Shown: in pieces, positions 10,214 through 19,828 of the stretch | Position numbering within the stretch: position 1 is the first letter of the stretch | Layout of the letters: each line of letters begins with the position of its first letter | From: Mantamonas sphyraenae | Taxonomy: Eukaryota; CRuMs; Mantamonadidae | Length of the DNA: 64,000 nt | Assembly (NCBI GenBank): GCA_026936335.1 | Contig: JAPMXV010000016.1 | Span: forward strand, 186,001 to 250,000 | Direction of reading: 5' to 3' | Translations under genes and position numbers: made by a program | Notes under the pieces: model-generated | What the model saw: only the letters and a program-made list of their open reading frames with translations | The model's database searches: none | What the model was told of the DNA's origin: nothing

Positions 10214-11425
10214 ATGAGCGAACAGGAGTTTGACGTGCAGCTGCTGGTCAGTGGAGGTTCCAAGCTGGCCAGTCCCATGTTTGACAGCAATGGAGAGCTG
10301 TATGTAGTGTCCACCACCAGTGGACACATTCACAAGGTGGTCCAATACGAGGCGGAGGCAGGGGAGGACGAAGAGCAAGACGAACCGGGCTCGGGACTTG
10401 AGCTGGACACCTTCCTCAGCCTCGGACGCAGTCCCACCTCCATTGCCGCAAGTGCAGAGGGCATCTACATCTGCGACCAGGGCCAACAGTCCGTCTGCTT
10501 CTACCAGACCGAGAGTGAGGAGCTGTTGGACTTTGTGGCCGAGTTTGAAGGCAAAGCCCTGCTCGTGAGTTTTGCGAGCCGTTGGCGCCTCAATCATCCT
10601 TGTCCAGAATCCAGAATCCACACCCACACACACACACACCTGACACATCCATTCATGCACATCACACTGGACACACACACCCACACACCCACACCAATCT
10701 ACACACAGGGACCCAACACGGTGGTGGTCTCTCCTGACGCCAGTGAGATCTACTTTACGGACAGTGGACCCATGGGCAGCACCAATCTGCAATCAGCCCA
10801 GGGCTCGTTGTATGTGGTGCAAGACATGATCCTGCGTCCATTGGCCCATCAGTGTCTGGCTCATCCGTCTGGCTTGGCCCTCAGTGGTGACGGCAATGTC
10901 GTGTGCGTTTCCCCCCCCCCGTTGCCCCTTGTGCCCTCCGTTTGTGGATGTGAAGCATGCGTTTTATGCCCATGCCATGTGTGCATGTCCATTGACAACC
11001 GTCCTCCCCCCAACCCCCCCTTCCATCCCCCATTCGCCACGTACACTCCCATTATGTGCAGATATGTGTCGGAAACAATGACCAACCGTGTGCTTGCGTT
11101 CTCCAAAGACCAAACCGGCGTCCACCACGCCTCTGTCTTTCTGCAACTCTCTGGTCTGGCCCTGCCTGGTGCATTGGCGATGGACACAGACGCTGGCATC
11201 CTCTACATTGCCCAGCATGCCATTGCCACACCCTTGGCCAACAAGAAGCAACAACAGGAGCCCAGCAGCACCATCCTGGCTGTCGATGCCTCCTCTGGGG
11301 CCACCTTGGCCTCCATTCCGGTCCCAGGCACCCACATTTCTGGTCTGGCGTTCCGCAATGCCACCCTGTACATCACAGAGGCCTCTTCCTCATCCATCTT
11401 CTCCACACCCGCCCTTGCCAACTGA
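10214..11425 (+). CDS. SMP-30/strictosidine-synthase-like six-bladed beta-propeller protein
   Basis: Exons 10214-10564, 10709-10902 and 11062-11425, 302 residues. Repeating propeller strands are visible: GGSKLASPMFDSNGELYVV, SPTSIAASAEGIYICDQG, GPNTVVVSPDASEIYFTDSG, HPSGLALSGDGNVVYVSET, PGALAMDTDAGILYIAQ, HISGLAFRNATLYITE. The YFTDSG and YVSETMTNRV patterns are typical of gluconolactonase/NHL/strictosidine-synthase-like propellers. Metal ligands and substrate cannot be assigned. An in-frame ATG at 10109 would add a hydrophobic leader; I prefer 10214 because that leader is poorly supported, so a secreted form is not excluded. Introns are rich in CA repeats. Diverges from ABHD18 with 210 bp between. 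Confidence 0.7.
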   Translation: MSEQEFDVQLLVSGGSKLASPMFDSNGELYVVSTTSGHIHKVVQYEAEAGEDEEQDEPGSGLELDTFLSLGRSPTSIAASAEGIYICDQGQQSVCFYQTESEELLDFVAEFEGKALLVSFASRWRLNHPCPESRIHTHTHTHLTHPFMHITLDTHTHTPTPIYTQGPNTVVVSPDASEIYFTDSGPMGSTNLQSAQGSLYVVQDMILRPLAHQCLAHPSGLALSGDGNVVCVSPPPLPLVPSVCGCEACVLCPCHVCMSIDNRPPPNPPFHPPFATYTPIMCRYVSETMTNRVLAFSKDQTGVHHASVFLQLSGLALPGALAMDTDAGILYIAQHAIATPLANKKQQQEPSSTILAVDASSGATLASIPVPGTHISGLAFRNATLYITEASSSSIFSTPALAN

Positions 11426-11435
11426 GAATGGAGTC

Positions 11436-11483
11436 ATCAATCAATCAATCAATCAATCAATCACACACACACACACACACACA
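11436..11483. repeat. TCAA tetranucleotide run followed by CA run
   Basis: Six TCAA units pass directly into about ten CA units, in the 125-bp gap between the convergent propeller and kinesin stops. Confidence 0.85.
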
Positions 11484-11550
11484 TGTACATTGTGTACCGA
11501 GTTTCCACCCACACGTCCCACTGCGTTCCATGTGGGTCTCATTCTCATCA

Positions 11551-13585
11551 TCATCGTTTGCGTCGTGATGTGTTCTTGGCATACAGGGTTTGCAGTTGCA
11601 ACAAGGCCTCCTGCAACTCTTGGTTCTCCTGTTCCAATTGGGCAATGCGTGCATCCTTCTCGGTGTCCCCTGCACCCCCTGCACCCCCTCCACCGCTCTG
11701 CTTTGCTGCTCCTTTGCCAATGCCAAACACGCTCTCATCCACAGGACCAAACTCGCTATGTCCTGGGCCTTCCCCGTTGTTGTCGTCGTCGTCGTTGGAT
11801 GCCATGAATGCACTCTCCAAATCCTCCACCCTGCTTTGGTACGCCTCGTTCTCCTTGAACAACGCCATGTACTGCTTCTCCAACTCACCGTAGTGTTCCA
11901 GGATGTTGCGGTTGTACGACACCAGCCGTTCGTTCTCCTGCAACAACACCCCCATGGTGCTGTCCCTCTTTTGGTACTCCGCTGCCACCGCCTTGTCCTG
12001 CGCCTTTGCAATCGACGCCAGCAGCGACGGCGAAAACTTGGGCAACTGCTCATCCACAGCTTTACCCAACCCAGCACCACCAGCACCACCGCTGCGTGGT
12101 GATGATGATGATGATGATGCCACGTGTTGTTGATCAGCGTACGGATGTCCCAATCCCACGTAGGACGATTGCCCCGCCTCACTCATACGCACATTCTCCA
12201 ACTCTGCCACATCCCCACCATACTCCACCAGCATGGCCTTGAGGAAGGTATTCTCCGTACGAAGCAGTTTGATTTCACTGCGCAGGTTGTACACCAATTG
12301 CTCATGGGCATTCATGCGTTTGACGGGCTTGTTCTTGATGTGCCTCGCCCAGCTGGCATACTTCAACGTGTTCATGCTCTCGTCTGCGTTGTAATGGGCA
12401 GGCGAACAGCATGCCACCATCATGGTGAGACCCGAGCCACCCAAGGAGTCCATGAGGAGCATGGTGATCTTGGACTCGCGGTAAGGAATGTGTCCGTCCC
12501 GCTTGCGTGGGTCACTCAGACTGGAGATCACCTTGCCCAATGCAAACAGACTCTTGTTGATGGCATTGGCCTCCTTCAACGTCTCCCCTTCGCTTTGCGT
12601 CTGCTTGACCCGTTCGCTTCCCGCCAAATCCACAAACGTCAGCTTGCCTCGCTGCATGTACTTGTGGCCATCCTGCGGATCCACCATCTGCCTGTCCACA
12701 TACACAATGAGCATGGAATGGGAACGGGACGAGTCACGGTTCAGTGCATGCGATCCTGTCTTGCGATTGCGCAACCCTTCGTCCACCACAGCCTGCAGAT
12801 CCTCTGCACTTGTGCATGACACCACAAGCATGTTCTCCACGTAGAAGCCATGTTCACTGTTCCATCGCACAGGCAATGATCCGGGCTGTGGGTTCAACAG
12901 GTCGATGATGCTCTCCTTGTACAGCTCAATGTGTGCCGCACTCAGATGCACACTCCCACCCGTCTCACCACCCTCCTGTTCACTCAATTGGAACACATAA
13001 TCAATGCTGTGTGCAATGATCCCATTCCCTGCCTCCCCATCCTCTGCTCCATACATCGTGTATGTCTTGCCACTTCCTGTTTGTCCGTACGCAAAGATCG
13101 TGGCTGAGAAGCCGTCAAACGCACTCTCCACCATCTGCGGTGCTCCACACTGCACAAAGAACGACTCCTGATCCACATCCCCTCCCATCGACGCATCGAA
13201 TGTAAACGATTGCCGTTCGCTTTCGCTGCTGCTGGCCTTTTTCCGCTGCGGCGCTGGCGGGTCGATCTGGGCCGTTACACACACACACACACACGCGCAG
13301 GCGTCAGGAGCGTGACGTGACTGTGCCCCATCCCATGCTTCCTATTGTTCACTTGCCCATCCTCCCCACCCCATGGCACACACACACACACACACACTCA
13401 CTCACCTCCACCGTCTGGCCGTCGTCCAACACGTCCATGTTGACCCTTGCCCCTCGCTGGTGCTCCACGTCTGTGAGAGGCCGTGTACGCACCACCACAC
13501 GGAACCCATTCTCCCGGATGGACTCCATGCCATCTACCACCATATCCAACCCCTGTGAGGCATCCAACAGGCTGCCAACAGACAT
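11551..13585 (-). CDS. Kinesin motor protein with N-terminal motor domain
   Basis: Exons 13585-13406 and 13266-11551, 631 residues. All motor motifs are intact: P-loop GQTGSGKTYTM near residue 120, switch I NRDSSRSHSM, switch II FVDLAGSERV, and the neck-side ASWARHIKNKPV. The N-terminal strand reads FRVVVRTRPL. Behind the motor are coiled-coil stretches (about residues 410-440, 500-545, 595-625) separated by Ser/Gly linkers, ending in a basic TSRRKR. This is a plus-end-type, N-kinesin layout. I could not fix the subfamily; no known cargo-binding domain is visible in the short tail. It could serve the flagellum or mitosis. The single intron carries long TG runs at both ends. Head-to-head with PIG-V, 88 bp apart. 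Confidence 0.9.
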
Positions 13586-13673
13586 GGTGTGTGTGTGGGG
13601 GTGGAGTGAGCTCGCTTTGCCTGCGCCATCGCTTCCACACAGTGCCCCCTCTCTTTCTTCGTTCTGCACCTTC

Positions 13674-15014
13674 ATGCCATTGCTTACCTTTGCACTGGAA
13701 TCACCCGTGCGTACAGCTGTGGTATGGCGTGTGTGCATGGTGGCATGTGCAGTGGCGGTGTCCATGGTTGTGAAGGACTACGACACCAGCACGCAGGTGT
13801 TGCTGGCCCATTGGCAGGCCCAGGACGCTGCCAAGGCACCCCCCACCCGGGGGGATGCCCTTCTGCTGCCCATCCTCACTCCCTTCTTCAAATGGGATGG
13901 CATCTACTTCCTGGGCATTGCACGTGAGGGCTACCAAACCGAGCAGTTCCATGCCTTCCAACCCCTGTTGCCCTGGTTCCTTCGTGCCCTCGCCCGTCCC
14001 TTTGTCCTCCTCCAATGGCTCTCTCCCACCACTGCCCTCCTCCTGGCTGGCTTCCTCCTCTCCCACCTGGCTTTCATTTATTCCGTCCATGTCATGGCTT
14101 CCCTCAGTGCCTGGTTGTGTGTCCGCCACCCCCACGTCGGCCGCCTGGCCACTCTCCTCTACACCTTCAACCCTGCCAATGTGTTCACCATGGCCATTGG
14201 CTACACTACGTCCCTCTTTGCCCTCTGTGCTCTCAAGGGCATCCATGTCTACCACGTCCACGCCCCTTCTTGGTTCGGACAACTGATCCCCACCCTCCTC
14301 TTTGCCGCTGCCACGGCCATCCGCAGCAATGGCATGTTCCTCATTGGCATCTTTGCCTTTGATTACCTGCGTGTCCTACTGCGTCCCAGTGGCAGATCCC
14401 TCCTCACTCTTCTCGCCATGGGCCTTGCCACTCTCCTCCAGGCCCTCCTTGTCCTTGCTCCCTATCTCTACTTTCAGTACTGGGGCTACCAACGCTACTG
14501 TGTGCAGCTGCAGCCACCCAGTGTGCAGCCTTCCTGGTGTGCACAAACGCTGCCACACATGTACCCGGCCGTCCAGGCCACGTACTGGGACGTTGGTTTC
14601 CTGCGCTACTGGACACTCAACCAGGTGCCCAACTTTGTCCTTGCCGCTCCCATGCTCCTCACCATGGCCTATTGTGTGCGTGTGTACGTGCGCGACACCT
14701 ATCCACTCATGCTCAGCCTGGGTCTGGCAAAGGACGACCTCATTCACCCGCGCCATCCGTTCCTGTCGCCCATGCTGGCTCGGTACATGACCTACCTTGT
14801 GTTCTGGCTCGTCCTGGCCATCACCAACATGCACGTGCAGGTCGTCACTCGCACCATGATCCACATGCCTGTCCTCTACTGGTTTGCCGCCTATCTCCTC
14901 CTGCATCCAGCCGACGCTCACTACCACCGTGTCGGCCTCAACATCGTCACCTGGTTCTTTGCGTACAACCTGCTCGGCGTGGCTCTTTTCACGCGCTTCT
15001 ACCCGTGGGTATGA
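13674..15014 (+). CDS. PIGV: GPI mannosyltransferase II (PIG-V)
   Basis: Single exon, 446 residues, polytopic ER membrane protein that adds the second mannose to the GPI anchor from dolichol-P-mannose. The signature luminal motif is FFKWDGIYFLGIAREGY, with FQPLLPWFLR after it, matching PIG-V (W-D-x-x-Y/H-F-x-x-I-A). About eight hydrophobic segments follow, and the family segment YTFNPANVF-x-x-x-GYTTSLFAL is clear. The C-terminus ends in a hydrophobic stretch and FTRFYPWV. The ATG at 13674 gives a hydrophobic first segment; an ATG at 13584 would overlap the kinesin start region and is less likely. 67 bp separate its stop from the convergent PSD stop. Confidence 0.88.
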   Translation: MPLLTFALESPVRTAVVWRVCMVACAVAVSMVVKDYDTSTQVLLAHWQAQDAAKAPPTRGDALLLPILTPFFKWDGIYFLGIAREGYQTEQFHAFQPLLPWFLRALARPFVLLQWLSPTTALLLAGFLLSHLAFIYSVHVMASLSAWLCVRHPHVGRLATLLYTFNPANVFTMAIGYTTSLFALCALKGIHVYHVHAPSWFGQLIPTLLFAAATAIRSNGMFLIGIFAFDYLRVLLRPSGRSLLTLLAMGLATLLQALLVLAPYLYFQYWGYQRYCVQLQPPSVQPSWCAQTLPHMYPAVQATYWDVGFLRYWTLNQVPNFVLAAPMLLTMAYCVRVYVRDTYPLMLSLGLAKDDLIHPRHPFLSPMLARYMTYLVFWLVLAITNMHVQVVTRTMIHMPVLYWFAAYLLLHPADAHYHRVGLNIVTWFFAYNLLGVALFTRFYPWV

Positions 15015-15039
15015 GGCCGTCGCCAATGTACACCATGCA

Positions 15040-15105
15040 AATTTTGATTCACATGTAAATCACGAATGAGAAGCGTCGGCGTTAATTTCTGTTTGAATCA
15101 AAATT
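15040..15105. repeat. 11-base perfect inverted repeat
   Basis: AATTTTGATTC at 15040-15050 and its exact complement GAATCAAAATT at 15095-15105. The left arm follows the PIG-V stop; the right arm codes residues near the PSD C-terminus. AT-rich within a GC-rich setting. Confidence 0.7.
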
Positions 15106-16900
15106 CTCAAACTTGCGCTCCTCTGGCTCCTGTGTGGGCGATGCAATGATGCGGCCCATCTCCACGCGGTCGCCAGGCTTGATGCGGATGTGCAGATCCT
15201 CCGGGCCTTCAAAGACAAGGACAACGGTGGAGCCAAAGGCAAACTGGCCGAGGCGGCTGCCGGCTTGGGCGGTAAAGTCGAGGGCACATGTCTCTGCGAC
15301 GGGCTGGGTGGAGGGTTGAAGAAGCTTGGGCATGGCGTAGGGCAGACTCTGGCGGTTGGTGGCCAGCAGGGCGGTGTCAAAGGGAAACTCCATGGAGCCG
15401 ACGTTGAGGGCGCCGACGGCCACGAGACCCATGTAGCCCTGGGACCAGCGACCATGGTACACAACGCGTTCGTTGACGACGTAGAGACCAGCGAGGTGAC
15501 GAGCGAGACCACGTCCGACAGGGAGGAGATGGCCATGGACATGGGTGCGGAGAGAAAAGGACAGGTCGCAAGGAGCATGGATGGCGTGGTAGTCGCCAGG
15601 ACCAAGGTAAAGGACCACATGGAAGATGCGTCTGCGTGTGCCACTGTTGCTGCTGCTGCTGCAGCTGGTTGCCAGGGGTGCTGGTCTCGTTCTGGCCATT
15701 GGCATTGGCAATAAAGGCGGGAGCATCGTCGCTGTCGCTGCCCTCGTGGGTCTGATTCCAGGTGGGCAGGCTATGCACCTTGCCCGTAAGGAGCACATGT
15801 TCCTTGGATCGGGAGTGGCTGAGATACTCACGCAACTGCAACACCGTCTGGCGAGTGGCGTCGTCCAGGTCCGTCTGCGAGTCCAGGTAGAGATCGGACA
15901 GAGCCAACAGGTCCTTCATGCTGTATCGGATGCCCTTGACCTGTTCCAAATAAAAGTCGGAAGGGTCATTGGGAGCCGTGGCATAGGTGGCTACGGCGGG
16001 GCTGCCTCCGTCGGGCAACAACTCGGTGCTGACACTCATCACCTTGCCATCCACAGGACTGACCAAACAACACTCCTGCTGCACTGCACCTGGTTCGGCA
16101 GTGGCAGCAGTAGACAGCTGTTCCACACGGCGTGCCCCTTGCTTGAGGTTGCGGTTGAAGAACTGCTTCAGGGTTTCATACTCCACCAGGGGTCGTTCCA
16201 CCTCGGCCAGTCCGCGTGGGTTGTACACCTGCATCCAGCCTGTGTACAACCTCTCACGCAGAGCCACAGGGATGGTCACCTCCCACAGTTGGCCCCACAG
16301 GAAGGAGGCCAATCGGGTGGGCACCAACTCCAGCTGGTGCAACACGCCGCGTTGGTGCGGTTCAATCTGCACCACCGCCTCCTTCTGCGCCGCCCCATAC
16401 TCCCATTCCGGTTCCATTCGGTCCATGCGTTGCATCCATGCCACATGGCTCATCCCAGGTGCCCACAACACAGCCAATGCCCCTGTGGTCCACAGCAGCA
16501 CTCGTCGTCCGCCCTTCTTTCCTCCCTTGGGTCCGCTCTTTGCTTTCTTCCCGTCACTTTGCCTGTGACTGCTCCTACTGAACCCACGGTGCAACACATG
16601 ACTGCGTGTGGCACTCCCACTGCTCCCAGAGGCAACCACAAGCGGACTCTGCGTGCCCACTGTGCTTTGCCTTGCCCATGGCTGGCTCACCGTGCCTGTG
16701 CTGGTGCCCGTGCTGGTGATCAACCCCCGCAGAGACGCACTGTGCTCCTGGGCCCCTCCCAGGCGCATGCCCACACGTGACACCACCCCATGCATCCGTA
16801 TCTTGCCCCCAACCATGCTGGGGCTGGGGCTGCTGGTCACAGATGAGCATGATCTCATGGTCATCACCGTTCGTGTCAACCGAGTGCGGCTGGACGACAT
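15082..16900 (-). CDS. PSD1: Mitochondrial phosphatidylserine decarboxylase, reading frame interrupted once
   Basis: About 605 residues. A Ser/Thr/Arg-rich start (MSSSRTRLTRTV) suggests a mitochondrial presequence, followed by a basic region and one inner-membrane segment (VLLWTTGALAVLWAPG). Catalytic-domain landmarks: YNPRGLAEVERPL, LKQFFNRNLKQGARRV, CLVSPVDGKVM, then in a second frame FHVVLYLGPGDYHAIHAP, NERVVYHGRWSQG, ALNVGSMEF and the self-cleavage motif FGST, whose Ser becomes the pyruvoyl group. Cleavage makes phosphatidylethanolamine from phosphatidylserine. The frame shifts by +1 between LTGKVHSLPTWNQ and RRIFHVVL, inside or near a CAG repeat (about 15640-15700). I found no GT-AG intron that repairs it, so it is an indel in the sequence, a real mutation or frameshifting. 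Confidence 0.85.
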
Positions 16901-16994
16901 GGTGCTTGCTTGTGTTTGCTTTTGTGTGCCTGCTCATGCGCACATGCATTCTTCATTCCTTTGCGTGCATGGGTCATGATACTCCACACACCCT

Positions 16995-18084
16995 TCACTT
17001 GGACACCAGTGTCTCCATGAGTTGACGTGCCTCTTTCAGCTCAGCCAGCAACACCCCAAAGTCTTCCCCGGACACTTCGAAGCTTGTCTCCTGGCCCTCG
17101 CTGCTCAGCTTCAGTGACACGTTTGGCTGCTGCACCTCTTCCAACGACGAGCTGCTCAACACATAATCCACACGCCAATCCACCCCGCTCAATTTGTTCA
17201 CTGTGTGGTGTGTGTGTGTGTGTGTGTGAGTGGACAGCGCTCTCTCTCGGCAGAACCCACCCTCCACCACTCACGTTCCAACGACTCCTCTGCAAACGTA
17301 GCCTGCAGTCCCTCTTTGTTGTCACGATACACACGTCCGAACCCTTCGCTGTGTTCTGTGTTGTGTGTGTGTGTGTGGAGGGCAGAGGGTGAGATCTCCA
17401 GCGTTGCCCCGTGTACACCGTCTCTCTTCCTATCTCTCCACGTGGGCATCAACACCCGCTGCCTGCACCTACCCTTGGGCAGACCCAACTGCTGCAATTC
17501 CAGTGCCAGTGTGCCATGGTCTGTGTTGTACTTGGCCGCACTGGTAAACACAAAGTGCATCGCTGCGATGATGGCTCGCAGGTCGCTCTCGCCTGCCCTC
17601 TGTGTGTCAGTGCCCCCACCCCCCCCCTCTCCCTCCTTACACACACATCTGCAACGCTGAACGGGTGTCCCAACCCCTTCAACCCAGCCTGGAGAGGGTG
17701 CTGGATGCGTCCCAAGCTTGCTTCCTTACCCTCAATGGTGTCCTTGCACAGTTTGGCAATCTTGGCGTAGTCCATCTGCTCACCCAGCAGCCCCTTGATC
17801 ACCTGTTTCCCCAGCACCTTGACTCGCACAGACGACTGTGTCCATCGTAAACGCATGTTAACATGGTCAGAATACGTTTGCTACCCATCCCAAGTCTCCC
17901 TCACCACACCTACGATCTTGCTGAGCACCGTAAACTCGCGCAGGAGAAAGTCGGGGCAGTCCAATCCGCCGCAGAACCGGAATTTCTGCACACACACAGA
18001 GTGACAGGGGTGGGAACAGACAGTGTGTGTCAGTGATACAGATTCTCACCCATGCCTTGATGTGTCTCTCTCCTTACATACCAT
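16995..18084 (-). CDS. COMMD4: COMM domain-containing protein 4
   Basis: Six coding exons: 18084-18082, 17985-17914, 17835-17730, 17592-17473, 17355-17275 and 17200-16995, together 195 residues. The spliced start MKFRFCGGLDCPDF matches COMMD4 N-termini, and LELQQLGLPKEHS plus the COMM domain (NKLSGVDWRVDYVLSSS, then LLAELKEARQLM) match through the end. COMMD4 is a subunit of the Commander/CCC assembly, which recycles endosomal cargo with Retriever. The first coding exon holds only the ATG, followed at once by GTATGT. Five short introns in a 1.1 kb gene make this the most intron-dense gene here. Its ATG lies 59 bp from the divergent PTEN ATG. Confidence 0.92.
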
Positions 18085-18143
18085 GGATGGAGGTGTGTTG
18101 CTCTGGTCCAGGCAACGCCATCGACTTTCCCCCACCCCCATCC

Positions 18144-18241
18144 ATGTCCAAGGCCTTCAGGGGGCTTGTCTCCAAAAAGAAAGTCCGTTTCCAGGAGGAT
18201 GGCTTCGACCTGGACCTCACATGTATGTTGTACAGGTTGTT

Positions 18242-18275
<34 letters not shown>

Positions 18276-19771
18276 TGCCATTTGTTTGTCCCTGACCCGA
18301 AAACCACTGCAGACATCACCCCACACATCATCGCCATGGGGTTCCCATCAACAGGTGAGTGTGTCAACAGACACCATGCCCCCCATGCGATGGACATTCC
18401 ACACATTCTCTCTGTCCATCCATGTCCCTGCAGTGCCCAGCGGGAGCCTGGGACGCACCGCTAACCAAATTCTGGCACTGACCACAGGCACCGAGGCCGC
18501 ATACCGCAACCCCATGGACGAGGTGCAAAGGTGAGTGTCGCACACTGTGCAAAACGGGTGGATGGACAGGTGGACGTGTGTGGAATCCTTGGATGACCAG
18601 CTTACCCTGTGTGGGGGCCGTGTGCAGATTCTTTGAAGAGCGCCACAAGGACCGCTTCCTGATTGTCAACCTGTGTTCCGAGCGAAAATACGACCACAGC
18701 GAGTTTGATGGCCATGTGCTTGAGTTTCCCTTTGACGACCACAACGCACCGCCGTTCAACCTCATTCCAGAATGTGTGCAGGCCTGTGTACGTCCTTTTG
18801 CCTGTTTCGGCAAAAACACGAAGGGCACAAGCTGCACGGCTAGTCTCGGCCCTTTCCCACCCACCACTGACACAGGGCGATTATTCCATCACACACACCC
18901 ACACCCACTTGTACCCACCTCTTGGGTTGTTTCCCCCACCCTCTGGTGATATTGTGTGTGCTCTCCCCTACCTTCCACCTGTGCTGTGCAGGCAGACCAC
19001 CTGGGGGAAAACGAGGACAACGTGGTGGCCATCCATTGCAAGGCAGGCAAAGGACGCACAGGAGTGATGGTTTCGTGTCTGTTGCAATTCTTGGAGCTTG
19101 CTGCGGATGCAGACGCAGCCTTGGAATTGTTTGGGGAGGCACGGACGTCGAACGGCAAAGGAGTGACCATTCCGTCGCAGCAACGCTTTGTGCAATACTA
19201 TGGACAAACGCTCAAGGCAAAGGTGGAGTATCCAATCAAACCACCCGTGCGAGTGATTGAGCGCATCCACGTCACCACCGTGCCCAGCTTCGATCTGGGT
19301 GGAGGTTGCGACCCTTACTTTCAGCTCTACACTGCCGACGGCGTGAAGTTCTTCCAGAGTGGCATCCAAGAAAAGGTGAAAAAGAAGGCCAAGTTCTTTA
19401 CCTTTGAGTTTCTGGAGCCCATTGCCGTGCGTGGGGACATCAAGGTGTTGTTCTGGGATTGGGATCGGGGATCCGCCGACGACGAAATGTTTTGGTTCTG
19501 GTTCAACACATACTTTGAGGACGACATCCTGACCCTGGACAAGACCCACACGGACGGTGCGGTCAAGGACAAGAGGAACGAGCACTTTGAGGATGACTTT
19601 TCCGTCGAGGTGACCTTTGGCACCCCGGACAACGACGACGCCGAACAGGCTGCCCTGGAGCAATTTGAAAAGAGCGTCAGGGATGCCTCTGAGCAAGCAG
19701 AGCAGACCCGTGCTCGCAGTGGTTCCAGTGCCAAGAAGAAGCGCAGTGGCAGCATTTTCGGACGAAAGTGA
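18144..19771 (+). CDS. PTEN: PTEN-type phosphoinositide 3-phosphatase
   Basis: Exons 18144-18222, 18313-18354, 18488-18530, 18628-18787 and 18992-19771, 367 residues. The N-terminal lipid-binding stretch (SKKKVRFQEDGFDLDLTYI) and the P-loop HCKAGKGRTG are identical in pattern to animal PTEN, and in this model His123/Cys124 keep the human numbering. The TI-loop segment GVTIPSQQRFV and a C2 domain (CDPYFQLYT, FTFEFLEPIAVRGDIKVLFWD, FWFWFNTYF) follow. The tail is short and basic, ending SIFGRK, without the long phospho-tail or the PDZ-binding TKV of animals. Substrate should be PI(3,4,5)P3 at the plasma membrane. An ATG at 18090 is possible but would overlap the COMMD4 leader. Confidence 0.94.
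18243..18272. repeat. TG microsatellite in PTEN intron 1
   Basis: About fourteen TG units roughly 20 bp downstream of the donor GTATGT. Confidence 0.85.
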
Positions 19772-19828
19772 GGTGTGAGGTTTGGTGTTTTTGATTTGAT
19801 TGGCCAGGAAGGATGCACACACACCTCA

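Noticed and set aside
11436-11483. TCAA/CA run as a CRISPR-like or telomeric array
   Set aside because: Units are 4 and 2 bases with no spacers; it is a plain microsatellite.
18427-18487. Longer PTEN exon 3 using the acceptor near 18433
   Set aside because: It keeps frame but adds ~18 residues; the acceptor at 18486-18487 aligns with animal PTEN without a gap. It may be a rare alternative splice.
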